Shown here one piece after another: positions 44,021-52,550 of a DNA stretch of 64,000 nucleotides (its first letter is position 1; the number at the start of each line of letters is the position of its first letter). The notes beneath the pieces are model-generated. The model was not told the DNA's origin. It saw nothing but the letters and a program-made list of their open reading frames with translations, and did not search any database. Source of the stretch: JANXQZ01 sp038225555 (GTDB taxonomy: Bacteria > Acidobacteriota > Terriglobia > Bryobacterales > Bryobacteraceae); the NCBI GenBank assembly GCA_038225555.1, contig JBBRRB010000020.1, forward strand, positions 33,377 to 97,376. Reading direction: 5' to 3'. Made by a program: the position numbers and the translations under genes.

Positions 44021-44728
44021 TTAGGCTGGACCTTTCTGAAATAGCGAGCCGATGATGCGGAAAACGAGCGGAATCAGCCAGGCCGGGGTAATGGCGAGTA
44101 GGGCCTTAGTCTTCGAACTCCGAGTGAGGTAGGCGAGCCCAATGCAGAGAACCACCAGGAACCAGATCTCAAATATGGAAAAGAAACTCAGGAATCCAAA
44201 CAACGGGCCATGAATACCCGAGAAGAAGATGTCCAGGCCGAAGGGTGGCGTCATCTGCTCGGAGGACTCGATCTGGTCGCCCTTGGCCCGAATCACAAAA
44301 TATCCCGCAATATACTGCAGCATGCCGATAAGAGAGCAAGAGGCAAGCAGCGAAAACACGTCCCGAAACTTTGGGCGAATATCCATCATGGTATAGGCCA
44401 CCTTAATAAGCAGCGCGAACAGCGCGATAAATCCGATGACGAACAGCGGCGTCATGGGAGTGGTGATTCGGGCGGTCATGTGCATCATGGACCGGGTCCG
44501 GTCCAGACTTTCCGCAGGCACGTTCTGCTTGGCCAGAGTCGCATCCATCAGTTGCAGCGAGTAGGGCATCATCAGATAAGCGAACACCAGGTAGCCGATC
44601 GTCAGGACAAGCACAGGCCAGAGCCACGATAACCGGCTCGGAACCTTGCTAGCCGTGGTAGCGGGGTCGACGAAGACGTTCATCATGCCGACAAGGCCGT
44701 CGGTTGCGCTTCCAGTTGCTTCTGACAT
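44021..44728 (-). CDS. YIP1-family integral membrane protein
   Basis: 235 residues. A short hydrophilic N-terminus (VGMMNVFVDPATTASKVPSR) leads into five membrane segments, the pattern of Yip1-domain proteins. Function in bacteria is unknown. Divergent from the VOC gene with 86 bases between starts, and not obviously linked to EPS-2. Confidence 0.75.
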   Translation of the reverse strand: MSEATGSATDGLVGMMNVFVDPATTASKVPSRLSWLWPVLVLTIGYLVFAYLMMPYSLQLMDATLAKQNVPAESLDRTRSMMHMTARITTPMTPLFVIGFIALFALLIKVAYTMMDIRPKFRDVFSLLASCSLIGMLQYIAGYFVIRAKGDQIESSEQMTPPFGLDIFFSGIHGPLFGFLSFFSIFEIWFLVVLCIGLAYLTRSSKTKALLAITPAWLIPLVFRIIGSLFQKGPA

Positions 44729-44814
44729 TCGTTCGTCTCCTGATTTAATGCGTCTCGCGATTATATCGCATACTGCTTTGGTCCGAAGGGTTGATTTGCG
44801 ATACCCTGATCCTT

Positions 44815-45600
44815 ATGACTCGTTTCGCTCCCGCCTTAGCTTTAGTCTTCTTCGCATCCGCCGCTTTCGCCCAGGTAGCATCTCCGAACGAGGCTGGCGT
44901 CAGCATGGGCCATCTGCACCTGACGGCGAAGGATCCGGAAGTTCAGAAAAAGTTTTGGCTAGACGTTGTGGGTGCAAAGCCCGCCAAGCTGGGTGCTCTC
45001 AACGTGCTGAAAATCCCCGGAACTATCATCTTTATCAACAAGGGGGAGCCGACCGGCGGGACCGCAGGATCCACCGTCAATCACATCGGTATCAGGGTGC
45101 GGGATATGGAAGCTGTGCTCGCCAAGGTGGAACCAGCCGGGAGCAAGATCCTCACGCGCAACGAAAAGCAGGCGATGCTGCTGATCCCCGACGACATCCG
45201 CCTCGAACTAACAGCGGATCCGGCCATGGCGGAACCTGTCGCAAACCACCATATTCACTTCTACACGAGCGATGTCGAGGCGACCCGGAAGTGGTATGCC
45301 GAAACGTTTGGTGCCGTTCCCGGGCAACGGGGCCCGTTTCAGGCAGCCGACCTTCCGGGCGTGAACCTTTCTTTCACCAAGTCAGATGCCGCAGTCGAGG
45401 GAACGAAGGGACGCTCGCTTGATCATATTGGGTTTGAAGTGAAGGATCTCGAGGCGTTCACGAAGCGGCTCGAGCAGCGCGGCATAAAATTGGTTGTTCC
45501 ATATCGGAAATTGCCGCAGCTCGGAATATCTATCGCTTTCTTCACCGATCCCTGGGGCACCTACATCGAACTCACTGAAGGATTGACGCAGGTAAAGTAA
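44815..45600 (+). CDS. Secreted double-VOC (glyoxalase-fold) protein
   Basis: 261 residues from the ATG at 44815, chosen for its signal peptide (TRFAPALALVFFASAAFAQ). Two VOC modules: MGHLHLTAKDPEVQKKFWLD..VNHIGIRVRD and NHHIHFYTSDVEATRKWYAETFG..LDHIGFEVKD. Histidine and glutamate metal ligands of the fold are recognisable (IELTEG at the end). The VOC fold covers glyoxalases, dioxygenases and resistance proteins; the export signal and pairing suggest extracytoplasmic use. Substrate unknown. Confidence 0.85.
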   Translation: MTRFAPALALVFFASAAFAQVASPNEAGVSMGHLHLTAKDPEVQKKFWLDVVGAKPAKLGALNVLKIPGTIIFINKGEPTGGTAGSTVNHIGIRVRDMEAVLAKVEPAGSKILTRNEKQAMLLIPDDIRLELTADPAMAEPVANHHIHFYTSDVEATRKWYAETFGAVPGQRGPFQAADLPGVNLSFTKSDAAVEGTKGRSLDHIGFEVKDLEAFTKRLEQRGIKLVVPYRKLPQLGISIAFFTDPWGTYIELTEGLTQVK

Positions 45601-45605
45601 TTCCC

Positions 45606-45758
45606 ATGAAATCGCGGTTCTACGCCGCACTTGCAACCTACGCTGCCCTGGCGCTGCTCGCGGCATATACTCTCGATGGAAATATTAGGCTAGCTACCCT
45701 AATATTCATCGGGGGTATAGCTGCCAAGAGCTACATTTTCTACATCTCTCGCTCATAA
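45606..45758 (+). CDS. 50-residue membrane protein
   Basis: Short gene missed by size limits: ATG at 45606, 5 bases after the VOC stop, TAA at 45758. Two hydrophobic segments (YAALATYAALALLAAYTL and TLIFIGGIAAKSYIFYI) separated by DGNIR. The tight spacing and clear TM pattern support a real gene, probably co-transcribed with the VOC gene. Function not known. Confidence 0.6.
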   Translation: MKSRFYAALATYAALALLAAYTLDGNIRLATLIFIGGIAAKSYIFYISRS

Positions 45759-46147
45759 TTCCTATTACAGTCAAATTCCCCGTCGATATGGGACTTTAGG
45801 ACTGGTTACGTCTGTTCCAAAGTGGAACGGGAGTACCAGAACGAAAGGCTAACCCTCAATATGCTATCGAGTAATGTTCGGACGGCTGAGTTAGAGAGCG
45901 GCGGGATATTGAGAGTTTGCGCTTTGAGACAAGCTGTCAAGTGTATGAAGACAAGATGTCCATTTCATCGAGCAGCCGCGTTTTGCGTAGATATGAAATA
46001 CGTAGAATCTCTCAATCATTTCGGGTAATTCCAGCAGAATGCAGGTTGGCACGCGGCGTGCTTTCTAAGTTACATCCGAGGACAAACGGAAAAGAAACGA
46101 CTCTCCTGCGACGAGAGTTTCTCTACAAGAAGGAACGGTGAGATTCG
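45759..46147. other. Upstream region of the sigma factor gene
   Basis: 389 bases. Short rightward frames (for instance 45822-46028) have no domain pattern. The last 20 bases carry an AAGGAA-type ribosome site before the sigma factor ATG at 46148. I see no clear promoter, but this length suggests a regulated leader. Confidence 0.4.
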
Positions 46148-46903
46148 ATGAAGACTAAAATGGCACCAAGCCCGGCAGTTGGCAAGCACACGAAGCGGGA
46201 TCGCATCGTATTAGAACATCTTTCTCTGGTGAAAGCTATTGCCGTTCGGGTCCATGAGAATCTTCCGGTCCACGTAGACATGGACGATCTGGTGCATGCG
46301 GGCGTGCTCGGTCTGTTTGATGCGGCAACAAAATACAACCCTGACAAGAAAGTGATCTTTTCGAGCTACGCCAAGCACAGGATCAAAGGCGCCATACTCG
46401 ACAGCCTGCGCCAGTTGGACTGGGCTTCGCGCGATCTCCGCCGCCGGCACAAACAACTTGAGGCTGTGACGCGCGAACTATCTTGCGTCCTTCAGCGCGC
46501 CCCTACCGAAGCCGAACTGGCCGAGCGGCTGGGGGTCGACGTTGAGCGCTGGCGCCAGATGATGATAGACCTGCGAAATGTAGGTCTAGTTTCCGCATCG
46601 GCGCGGTCGTCCGATCACGAAGATCTGCCAGCCCCGGATTTTCCAGGCAAACCCGAGAGCCAGCCCGACAACATGTGCGCACGTCGCCAGATGCGCACGG
46701 TCCTCAGCACTGCCATGGAGACGTTGCCCGAGCGTTACCAGAAGGTCGTTCTGCTGTATTACACCAATGAGATGACCATGAAAGAGATCGGCGGCGTGCT
46801 GGGCATCAACGAAAGCCGCGTTTCACAAATCCACAAATCTGCGCTCGAGAAAATGCATGCCGTTCTGCAGTCTAGCGGCATTCAATCGAGCCATGCGTTT
46901 TAA
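46148..46903 (+). CDS. FliA/WhiG-type (group 3) sigma factor
   Basis: 251 residues. Sigma-70 region 2 at about 20-85 (EHLSLVKAIAVRVHENLPVHV, DDLVHAGVLGLFDAATKY, SSYAKHRIKGAILDSLRQLDW), region 3 at 95-145 (LQRAPTEAELAERLGVD), region 4 at 195-240 (LPERYQKVVLLYY, MKEIGGVLGINESRVSQIHK). The RIKGAILDSLR..DWASRD pattern is that of FliA/SigD/WhiG. Such factors drive flagellar, chemotaxis or sporulation genes. None of those is in this window, so its regulon is unknown. It overlaps thiE tail to tail by 4 bases. Confidence 0.92.
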   Translation: MKTKMAPSPAVGKHTKRDRIVLEHLSLVKAIAVRVHENLPVHVDMDDLVHAGVLGLFDAATKYNPDKKVIFSSYAKHRIKGAILDSLRQLDWASRDLRRRHKQLEAVTRELSCVLQRAPTEAELAERLGVDVERWRQMMIDLRNVGLVSASARSSDHEDLPAPDFPGKPESQPDNMCARRQMRTVLSTAMETLPERYQKVVLLYYTNEMTMKEIGGVLGINESRVSQIHKSALEKMHAVLQSSGIQSSHAF

Positions 46904-47535
46904 CCCGCTGTGCAGGCGATCCACTCTGCCGCGCGCTCTCGCAGCGAACGATAGCTTCCGTCCACCGGCAGTACGTCGCCGATCACCGCGACGGAGTCCG
47001 CACCCGCATCCAGCACCGATCGCGCATTTGCACGCGTAATGCCGCCGATGGCAACGAGTGGCCTGATGGCCAGCGAGCGTAGCTTGCGAAATTCTTCTAT
47101 GCCGACCACTGGGTCTGGATTTTCCTTCGAGCCTGTCTCGAAAACCGGTCCCAGGGCGACGTAGTCGACCGGCTCGCCCACAGCGGCCCTTAACTGCGCC
47201 TCATTGTGGGTGGAGAATCCAACGATGGATCCCGCGGGCAGAACTCTACGCGCCTCCGTCGGCAACAGATCCTCCTGGCCCACATGCAAAGCCGCCCCCA
47301 GCAAGGCCGCCATGTCCGCCCGATCATTAATTACGAACAGAGCACCGGCAGTCCGGCACATCTCGCCAATACGTTCCGCTTCCGCGAAAAGGGCTCGGGA
47401 AAAGTGCCCCTTCTCGCGCAACTGTAAAATTCCAGCTCCTGCCTCAAGAAGCGCCTCCGCCGCTAAAAGAGGAGACAAGCCCAAGCGACGAAGGAGAGCC
47501 ACATCGAGAATCGGGTAGAACGGAGCAATGATCAC
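46900..47535 (-). CDS. thiE: Thiamine-phosphate synthase-like protein
   Basis: 211 residues, TIM-barrel ThiE/TenI pattern: GAGILQLREKG (substrate-binding), NDRADMAALLGAALHVGQEDL, GFSTHNEAQLRAA, YVALGPVFETGSKENPDPVVGIE, LVAIGGITRANARSVLDAGADSVAVIGDV. ThiE joins HMP-pyrophosphate and thiazole phosphate to thiamine phosphate. The pattern includes the usual phosphate-binding ends. It is 13 bases after the carboxypeptidase-regulatory gene and may be the last gene of that run. No other thiamine genes are near, so a TenI-like alternative role cannot be excluded. Confidence 0.88.
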   Translation of the reverse strand: MIIAPFYPILDVALLRRLGLSPLLAAEALLEAGAGILQLREKGHFSRALFAEAERIGEMCRTAGALFVINDRADMAALLGAALHVGQEDLLPTEARRVLPAGSIVGFSTHNEAQLRAAVGEPVDYVALGPVFETGSKENPDPVVGIEEFRKLRSLAIRPLVAIGGITRANARSVLDAGADSVAVIGDVLPVDGSYRSLRERAAEWIACTAG

Positions 47536-47548
47536 AGTCTATTGTGGT

Positions 47549-49069
47549 TCAAAACGTTGCGATCCACACCGTTAAGTCCACTGTTGCAGTCTGCGAGGCA
47601 TCGGCGCGAACGATCACGGCGCGCGCTAGTTCCAGCACTTCCTCGTCCACCTCGTTGACATCGAAGCTGGCCAGCAAGCGGTAATCGCCAGGTGGCAGTC
47701 CGTCGAAGTGGAATCGCCCCTCGGTGTCGGAGAGCACTTGCAGGGGACCGCTAAGCGATCGCCGGGCGGACTCTTGTACAGGCCACAGGAACACCGGCAC
47801 ACCGGGCAGCGACTTGCCCTCCGCAACCACTTTGCCGCCTATCTGACCAGCTTGATCGGACACTGTCACCCTGATCCTCGAAGGGAAGCGCGGTTCGACA
47901 AATACGTCGAACCAATCGGAAAGCCGCTCAGCCTGCCACGGGCGGCGATTTGAACCCCGTGTCGCAACGATCGATTCGACATACTGGCCAGGCGGGACGC
48001 GGGCGCGAAACTCCCAGTGGCCTGGGGCCAGCGTGGTGCGAGCGCCGGTTATTTCGCGCACGGCTTCCGAGTCGGCAAGATCCTGGCGCCGCCCCATCAA
48101 AGTCATTGGGATAGTGACAGGAGCATTGGAGCCCGCCCGGCGAACCTCGATGTCTACGGTTGGCAACTGCATCACGTGCACGCCGGCCGAGTCAGTGTCT
48201 CGATCCACGAACAGATCGGTAAATCCCGTCGCACCCCCATCCTGAGTCGCAGCGAAGACTTCATAAACCCCCGGCCCCAGCCCTTCCATTCGATAGATGC
48301 CGGGAAGCGGGCAAGCGGTCTGAGTACGGCGGCGACCGGTTTCGGAGGATATTGTCACGATTATCGGACCCGCAGTGTCGCAGGTCACAATGCCTCCAAG
48401 GTGAAAAAGCGCGCCTGGCTCAGGGCTAACGTCCGCATCGCTCGCGTCCGAGTCTAAAGTGACGCGGTGGATGCGAGCATCCCGCACCTCGCGGGCTACA
48501 GGGCCAAAGGTGGGCAACCAGCCGGAGCCGTCATCCAGCGTGTAAGCTGCCGACCGAATCCAGTATCTACCCGGCTCCAAACCGTGAACGCGATACACGC
48601 CGCGATCATCGGACAGGCCGCCTCCGGCGAGTCTGAGCGGCAACTTAGCGCGGTAGGCCAGAACCGTGATTCCGGCTGTGGCAACCCCGTTCTCATCGAG
48701 AACCCGGCCCGTGATCGCACCCTTGTGACGTAGCCTGAGCTCGGCGAACAGTTGGGAATCCGCGGTCACTTCAATCGGCGTCCCGCGACCGGTTGGCAGC
48801 CGTTGGCCGTAAGCCGTCGTGAAATATCCGTCGCGAATAGCAGCTAGGATGTACAACCCCGGAGCAATAGGCGGAAACGTGAACTGCCCAGCTCGGCCCG
48901 CTCGCGTGGTGAGAGGTTGACCTTTCGGGCCTTTGGCGTCCGGGACTGGATCCAAGCGGACGATGGTGCGCGCAAGAGCCCGGCCGGAAGCTTGTTCAAG
49001 CACGACTCCCTTGATGACCCCGGCATGGGCAGAAACCGCAGCCGCCAGCAAAACAACCAAACGAAGCAT
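47549..49069 (-). CDS. Secreted carboxypeptidase-regulatory-like domain protein
   Basis: 506 residues, signal peptide MLRLVVLLAAAVSAHAG. Several beta-sandwich modules of the carboxypeptidase-regulatory type: IKGVVLEQASGRALARTIVRL..GQFTFPPIAPGLYILAA; ITGRVLDENGVATAGITVLAY..GVYRVHGLEPGRYWI; and VPVFLWPVQESA..GRFHFDGLPPGDYRLLA. No catalytic domain. Likely an exported, surface-exposed binding protein. It lies 49 bases downstream of the giant receptor gene and shares its N-terminal domain type. Confidence 0.88.
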   Translation of the reverse strand: MLRLVVLLAAAVSAHAGVIKGVVLEQASGRALARTIVRLDPVPDAKGPKGQPLTTRAGRAGQFTFPPIAPGLYILAAIRDGYFTTAYGQRLPTGRGTPIEVTADSQLFAELRLRHKGAITGRVLDENGVATAGITVLAYRAKLPLRLAGGGLSDDRGVYRVHGLEPGRYWIRSAAYTLDDGSGWLPTFGPVAREVRDARIHRVTLDSDASDADVSPEPGALFHLGGIVTCDTAGPIIVTISSETGRRRTQTACPLPGIYRMEGLGPGVYEVFAATQDGGATGFTDLFVDRDTDSAGVHVMQLPTVDIEVRRAGSNAPVTIPMTLMGRRQDLADSEAVREITGARTTLAPGHWEFRARVPPGQYVESIVATRGSNRRPWQAERLSDWFDVFVEPRFPSRIRVTVSDQAGQIGGKVVAEGKSLPGVPVFLWPVQESARRSLSGPLQVLSDTEGRFHFDGLPPGDYRLLASFDVNEVDEEVLELARAVIVRADASQTATVDLTVWIATF

Positions 49070-49118
49070 GTGCGCCCTCTAGGCATGACGGCGGACAAGT
49101 TCGGGGTGTGCAGCCGGT

Positions 49119-52100
49119 TCAGAAATCTAATCTCAAGGCCAACTGCACGTCTCGGTTTCCAGTCTTCGCCTGCACTCTTCCAAAAGATGAACTGGTCGCC
49201 GTCACATTCGGATTACTCCAATTCGGATGATTCAGTACGTTGAACGCCTCGCCCCGCAACTGCAGGCGAACGCGCTCTCTAACCGCAAAGTTCTTGCGAA
49301 CCGCGAAGTTCGAAATCTGAGAACTCGGTCCGCGGATCACGCCCCTCCCTGCATTGCCAAACGTCCCGGGTGCTGGCAACGAGAACGCGCCCTTATTAAA
49401 CCAAAAGTTCTGGTCGCCGTTCGAAATCGAGAACGCCTGATTTCCGATCGAGGGACTGCCGTTGACGTTCCACGGCAGAGATCCATTCCCCGTTCCGACG
49501 CCCGCCTGATCGACCGTGCCTAGAACCGAGAGCGCCGCACCGGTCTGCAACTGGCTGATTCCGGAAATCTCCCATCCGCCCAGGGTCTTGCCCACAAGAC
49601 TGCGACTATTCTTCAGAAATGGAATGTCGTAGATGTAATTCAGAACCAGAACGTGCGTGCGATCGAAAGTGGAAGGACCGCGTGACACAGAAGCGTTGAA
49701 TGGATTAAACAAGAGTTCGCTCTTGGTGTCGGCGTTTGTGATGCTTTTCGAAAACGTATACGCCACGCCGAACGCCAGCCCAGAGCGGAAGCGACGGTTC
49801 AATTGCGTTTGAAGCCCGTGATAATTTGCCTGCGCCGCAGCCTCGGCGAGCGTGATCGGGCCGTATCCTTTATAAGGCCGCAGCGCATCCGCGTTGATGC
49901 CCGGATTAGCCTGGATCGTGCCCGGCTGAAGGGAGTTGATGTTCCTTGCGCGCAGCAAGTTGTATGCCGACCTCCCTACGTACGCCACGTCCATGGTCAT
50001 AGACCACAGCAACTCCCGCTGAACCGTAAAGTTCCAATTCCATGCCACAGGGGCCTTGTTCACCGGATCCTGCATGCTGACGATCAGCGGATAGTTGTAT
50101 CTGATCCCTCCCGAGCCGGCTGGTGAATCCGCCAAGCCGTTAGTCACCGCCTGGATCACTTGCAGCGGAGCATTCCCTCCCAGCAGTGTGCTGTCGTTAA
50201 TCATCATGCGGTTATGAAACGCGCCTCCTCCTGCCCGAACCACCGTTTTCGCGTTCACGCTGTACGCAATTCCAAGTCGAGGATCGAAGACGTTGTTCGT
50301 TCGAGCCAACCCATCCGGCAAATTGTGGAACAGGTATTGCAGAGAAGTATCGCCCGCCAGCGGAACGCGCCCAATCTCGGCGGGATTCCAGGTCTTGCCG
50401 GGTAGCGTGATCCCATTGAATAGAGGTCTGCTGACGATGAACCCTCCCTTGCGATCAATCACGGCGGCATTGTTCGGATCGTAATACTGAGGATTAAAAG
50501 ACGCGATATTCCCCCACAGGCTCGACCATGGTGGCCAATGTTCGAAGCGAATCCCGTAGTCAAGCTTCAAGCGCGAATTGATCTTCCAGCCGTCTTGCGC
50601 GAACAGTTCGGTGGCGGTCGCGCGATAGGGCGTGTAGTCCTTCTTGCCGACTTCGCCGTACGTATTGAAAAGCCCGAGCGCCGCATTGGCAACCGCGACT
50701 CCGGTGGTTGAGGCAGTACCCGTATCGCTGAACGAAAATTGTCCATTCGGATTATTAGTTCCACCGGGGAAAGCTGTGGATGGAACTTCGTCGCGATCGT
50801 TCTCGCCCGAACGCTCGATATAGACGCCGAACTTGAACGTATGATTTTTCCAAACCTTCGTCACAGTATCGGTCCAGACAAAGATGGGGCCGCCCGAAAA
50901 AGACGGATAAGGGCCGCCGTCGACAGTGGTGAAATTCGCGATCGTGATCGTGGGAATCTTGTTCGGCAAGTCCTTGGTGCCGGGGAACAAGTAAGGATAA
51001 TTGATGCCGTACTGAGTGCGATCGTAGCGGCCGTTTGGCGCAACATCGTTCCAATCGCGATCTTCACTGGCGGTGAAGGCCACCTCGTTAATCAGCGTTG
51101 GACTCACAACCGTAGTGAGGCTCGCAACAGATGTATAGTTGGGGCGATTGGTCTGAAGCTGCACGAGGTTAAAAGCGCCGCGAAAAGGCTGAGTCTCATG
51201 AAACTCGTAAACCGTAGCGCGAACCGAGAAGGTATTCTTCTCGTTCGGGTGGTAATCGATCTTGAAAGTGTCCTGACTCGTGTCTCTGGGGTCCGGACCG
51301 GTTGACGACCAATTCGTTGCGCCAACCACGCTGAATCCGGGAGTGGGCAGAGGGTAGGTATTCAACAAAGCGATTCCGTTCGGACTGAGTCGATTCTTCG
51401 GGATGATGTTGCCAGGGAAAGGCGTGCCTGTTGAAGGGTCGTTTATCACTCGCGTCTTGCCGAAGTAGATGTTCGTCGGACTTAGCAATTCGCTGAAGTC
51501 GCCGTTGCGCATGGCGAGCGAAGGAACCGTAGCGGTGCTCGTTGAGTACTGGTGCCATTTAATCCACTGAATCGAGGAGAAGAAGAACAACTTGTTTCTA
51601 TCCACATTGAACTTCCTGGGAATGAATACCGGCCCGCCCACCGAGTATCCGAACTCATTAAAACGATAAGGAGTCGGGCCAGCCTGGCTCACGATCCCTG
51701 AGGCGTTTCGCGCCCAGGTATTCGTATTCAGGACGTTATTCTTGAAATATTCCCAGAGGCCGCCATGAAAGTCGTGGCCGCCGCTCTTGGTGATGTATCG
51801 GATTTGACCGCCGGAAACGCGCCCGTACTCCGCGCTGTAATCGGCCGTCAGGACCTGAACTTCCTGAAGCGTATCCACGTTGAGCGTTCCGAGAATCGCT
51901 CCGTTGGCCCGCGTCCGGAGTGCGGCGGCGCCATCCACCGTAATCCCATTCTCGTCCGTGCGGCCCCCGTTGATACTGAAGTTGCCGTTGCCCAATCCGT
52001 CCGGATCGAAGGTAGCGATGGTGGACGAGCTGTTCACGCCAGCCAGAAGCAGAGGCAGATAGAGCGGATTGCGTCCATTCAGAGTGAGATCCTCGATCTG

Positions 52101-52550
52101 CTTGGTTTCCACAACTCGTCCTACCTGCGCGCTATCGGTTTGCAGCGGAGTTGCCGTCGCCACGATGTTCACGGATTCAGTGATCGCGCCGACTACCAGA
52201 CCGATGTTCACAGTTGCAGTGGAAGCGGCGTCAAGCTTCACATGGCTCTCGGAAAACTTCTTGAAACCAGGCGACTCTACTTCCACGGTGTAAAGACCGG
52301 ATAAGAGGTTCGGGGCCTGATAAAATCCCCGCTCGTTGGTCTTGATTTGGAAAGTCGAACCGCTGGCCTCATTGCGGATCTTTACGGCAGCTCCAACAAC
52401 GGATGCGCTGCTTGGATCCTTCACGAAACCGGAGATCTCGCCCTGGTCCAACTGCGCCGGTAAGCTTCCGGCGAAGAGCAGCAAAGCCGCGATACAGCGG
52501 ATTTTAGAAACTTGATGTAGTTGCATGGCGGTCTCCATTCTTCTAAACAT
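49119..52550 (-). CDS. Oar-type TonB-dependent receptor
   Basis: 1143 residues. Signal peptide, then a carboxypeptidase-regulatory domain (GEISGFVKDPSSASVVGAAV..GFYQAPNLLSGLYTVEVE), a plug domain (LTLNGRNPLYLPLLLAGVN..FSINGGRTDENGITVDGAA, SAEYGRVSGGQI), and a long C-terminal beta-barrel ending in QLALRLDF (terminal aromatic). This is the acidobacterial Oar/SusC-like class. It would import a large substrate, likely an oligosaccharide, across the outer membrane with TonB. The ATG at 52550 overlaps the previous stop as TAATG. No SusD partner is visible. Confidence 0.92.
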   Translation of the reverse strand: MFRRMETAMQLHQVSKIRCIAALLLFAGSLPAQLDQGEISGFVKDPSSASVVGAAVKIRNEASGSTFQIKTNERGFYQAPNLLSGLYTVEVESPGFKKFSESHVKLDAASTATVNIGLVVGAITESVNIVATATPLQTDSAQVGRVVETKQIEDLTLNGRNPLYLPLLLAGVNSSSTIATFDPDGLGNGNFSINGGRTDENGITVDGAAALRTRANGAILGTLNVDTLQEVQVLTADYSAEYGRVSGGQIRYITKSGGHDFHGGLWEYFKNNVLNTNTWARNASGIVSQAGPTPYRFNEFGYSVGGPVFIPRKFNVDRNKLFFFSSIQWIKWHQYSTSTATVPSLAMRNGDFSELLSPTNIYFGKTRVINDPSTGTPFPGNIIPKNRLSPNGIALLNTYPLPTPGFSVVGATNWSSTGPDPRDTSQDTFKIDYHPNEKNTFSVRATVYEFHETQPFRGAFNLVQLQTNRPNYTSVASLTTVVSPTLINEVAFTASEDRDWNDVAPNGRYDRTQYGINYPYLFPGTKDLPNKIPTITIANFTTVDGGPYPSFSGGPIFVWTDTVTKVWKNHTFKFGVYIERSGENDRDEVPSTAFPGGTNNPNGQFSFSDTGTASTTGVAVANAALGLFNTYGEVGKKDYTPYRATATELFAQDGWKINSRLKLDYGIRFEHWPPWSSLWGNIASFNPQYYDPNNAAVIDRKGGFIVSRPLFNGITLPGKTWNPAEIGRVPLAGDTSLQYLFHNLPDGLARTNNVFDPRLGIAYSVNAKTVVRAGGGAFHNRMMINDSTLLGGNAPLQVIQAVTNGLADSPAGSGGIRYNYPLIVSMQDPVNKAPVAWNWNFTVQRELLWSMTMDVAYVGRSAYNLLRARNINSLQPGTIQANPGINADALRPYKGYGPITLAEAAAQANYHGLQTQLNRRFRSGLAFGVAYTFSKSITNADTKSELLFNPFNASVSRGPSTFDRTHVLVLNYIYDIPFLKNSRSLVGKTLGGWEISGISQLQTGAALSVLGTVDQAGVGTGNGSLPWNVNGSPSIGNQAFSISNGDQNFWFNKGAFSLPAPGTFGNAGRGVIRGPSSQISNFAVRKNFAVRERVRLQLRGEAFNVLNHPNWSNPNVTATSSSFGRVQAKTGNRDVQLALRLDF

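Noticed and set aside
45822..46028. 68-codon frame upstream of the sigma factor
   Set aside because: No ribosome site and no domain pattern; more likely leader sequence.
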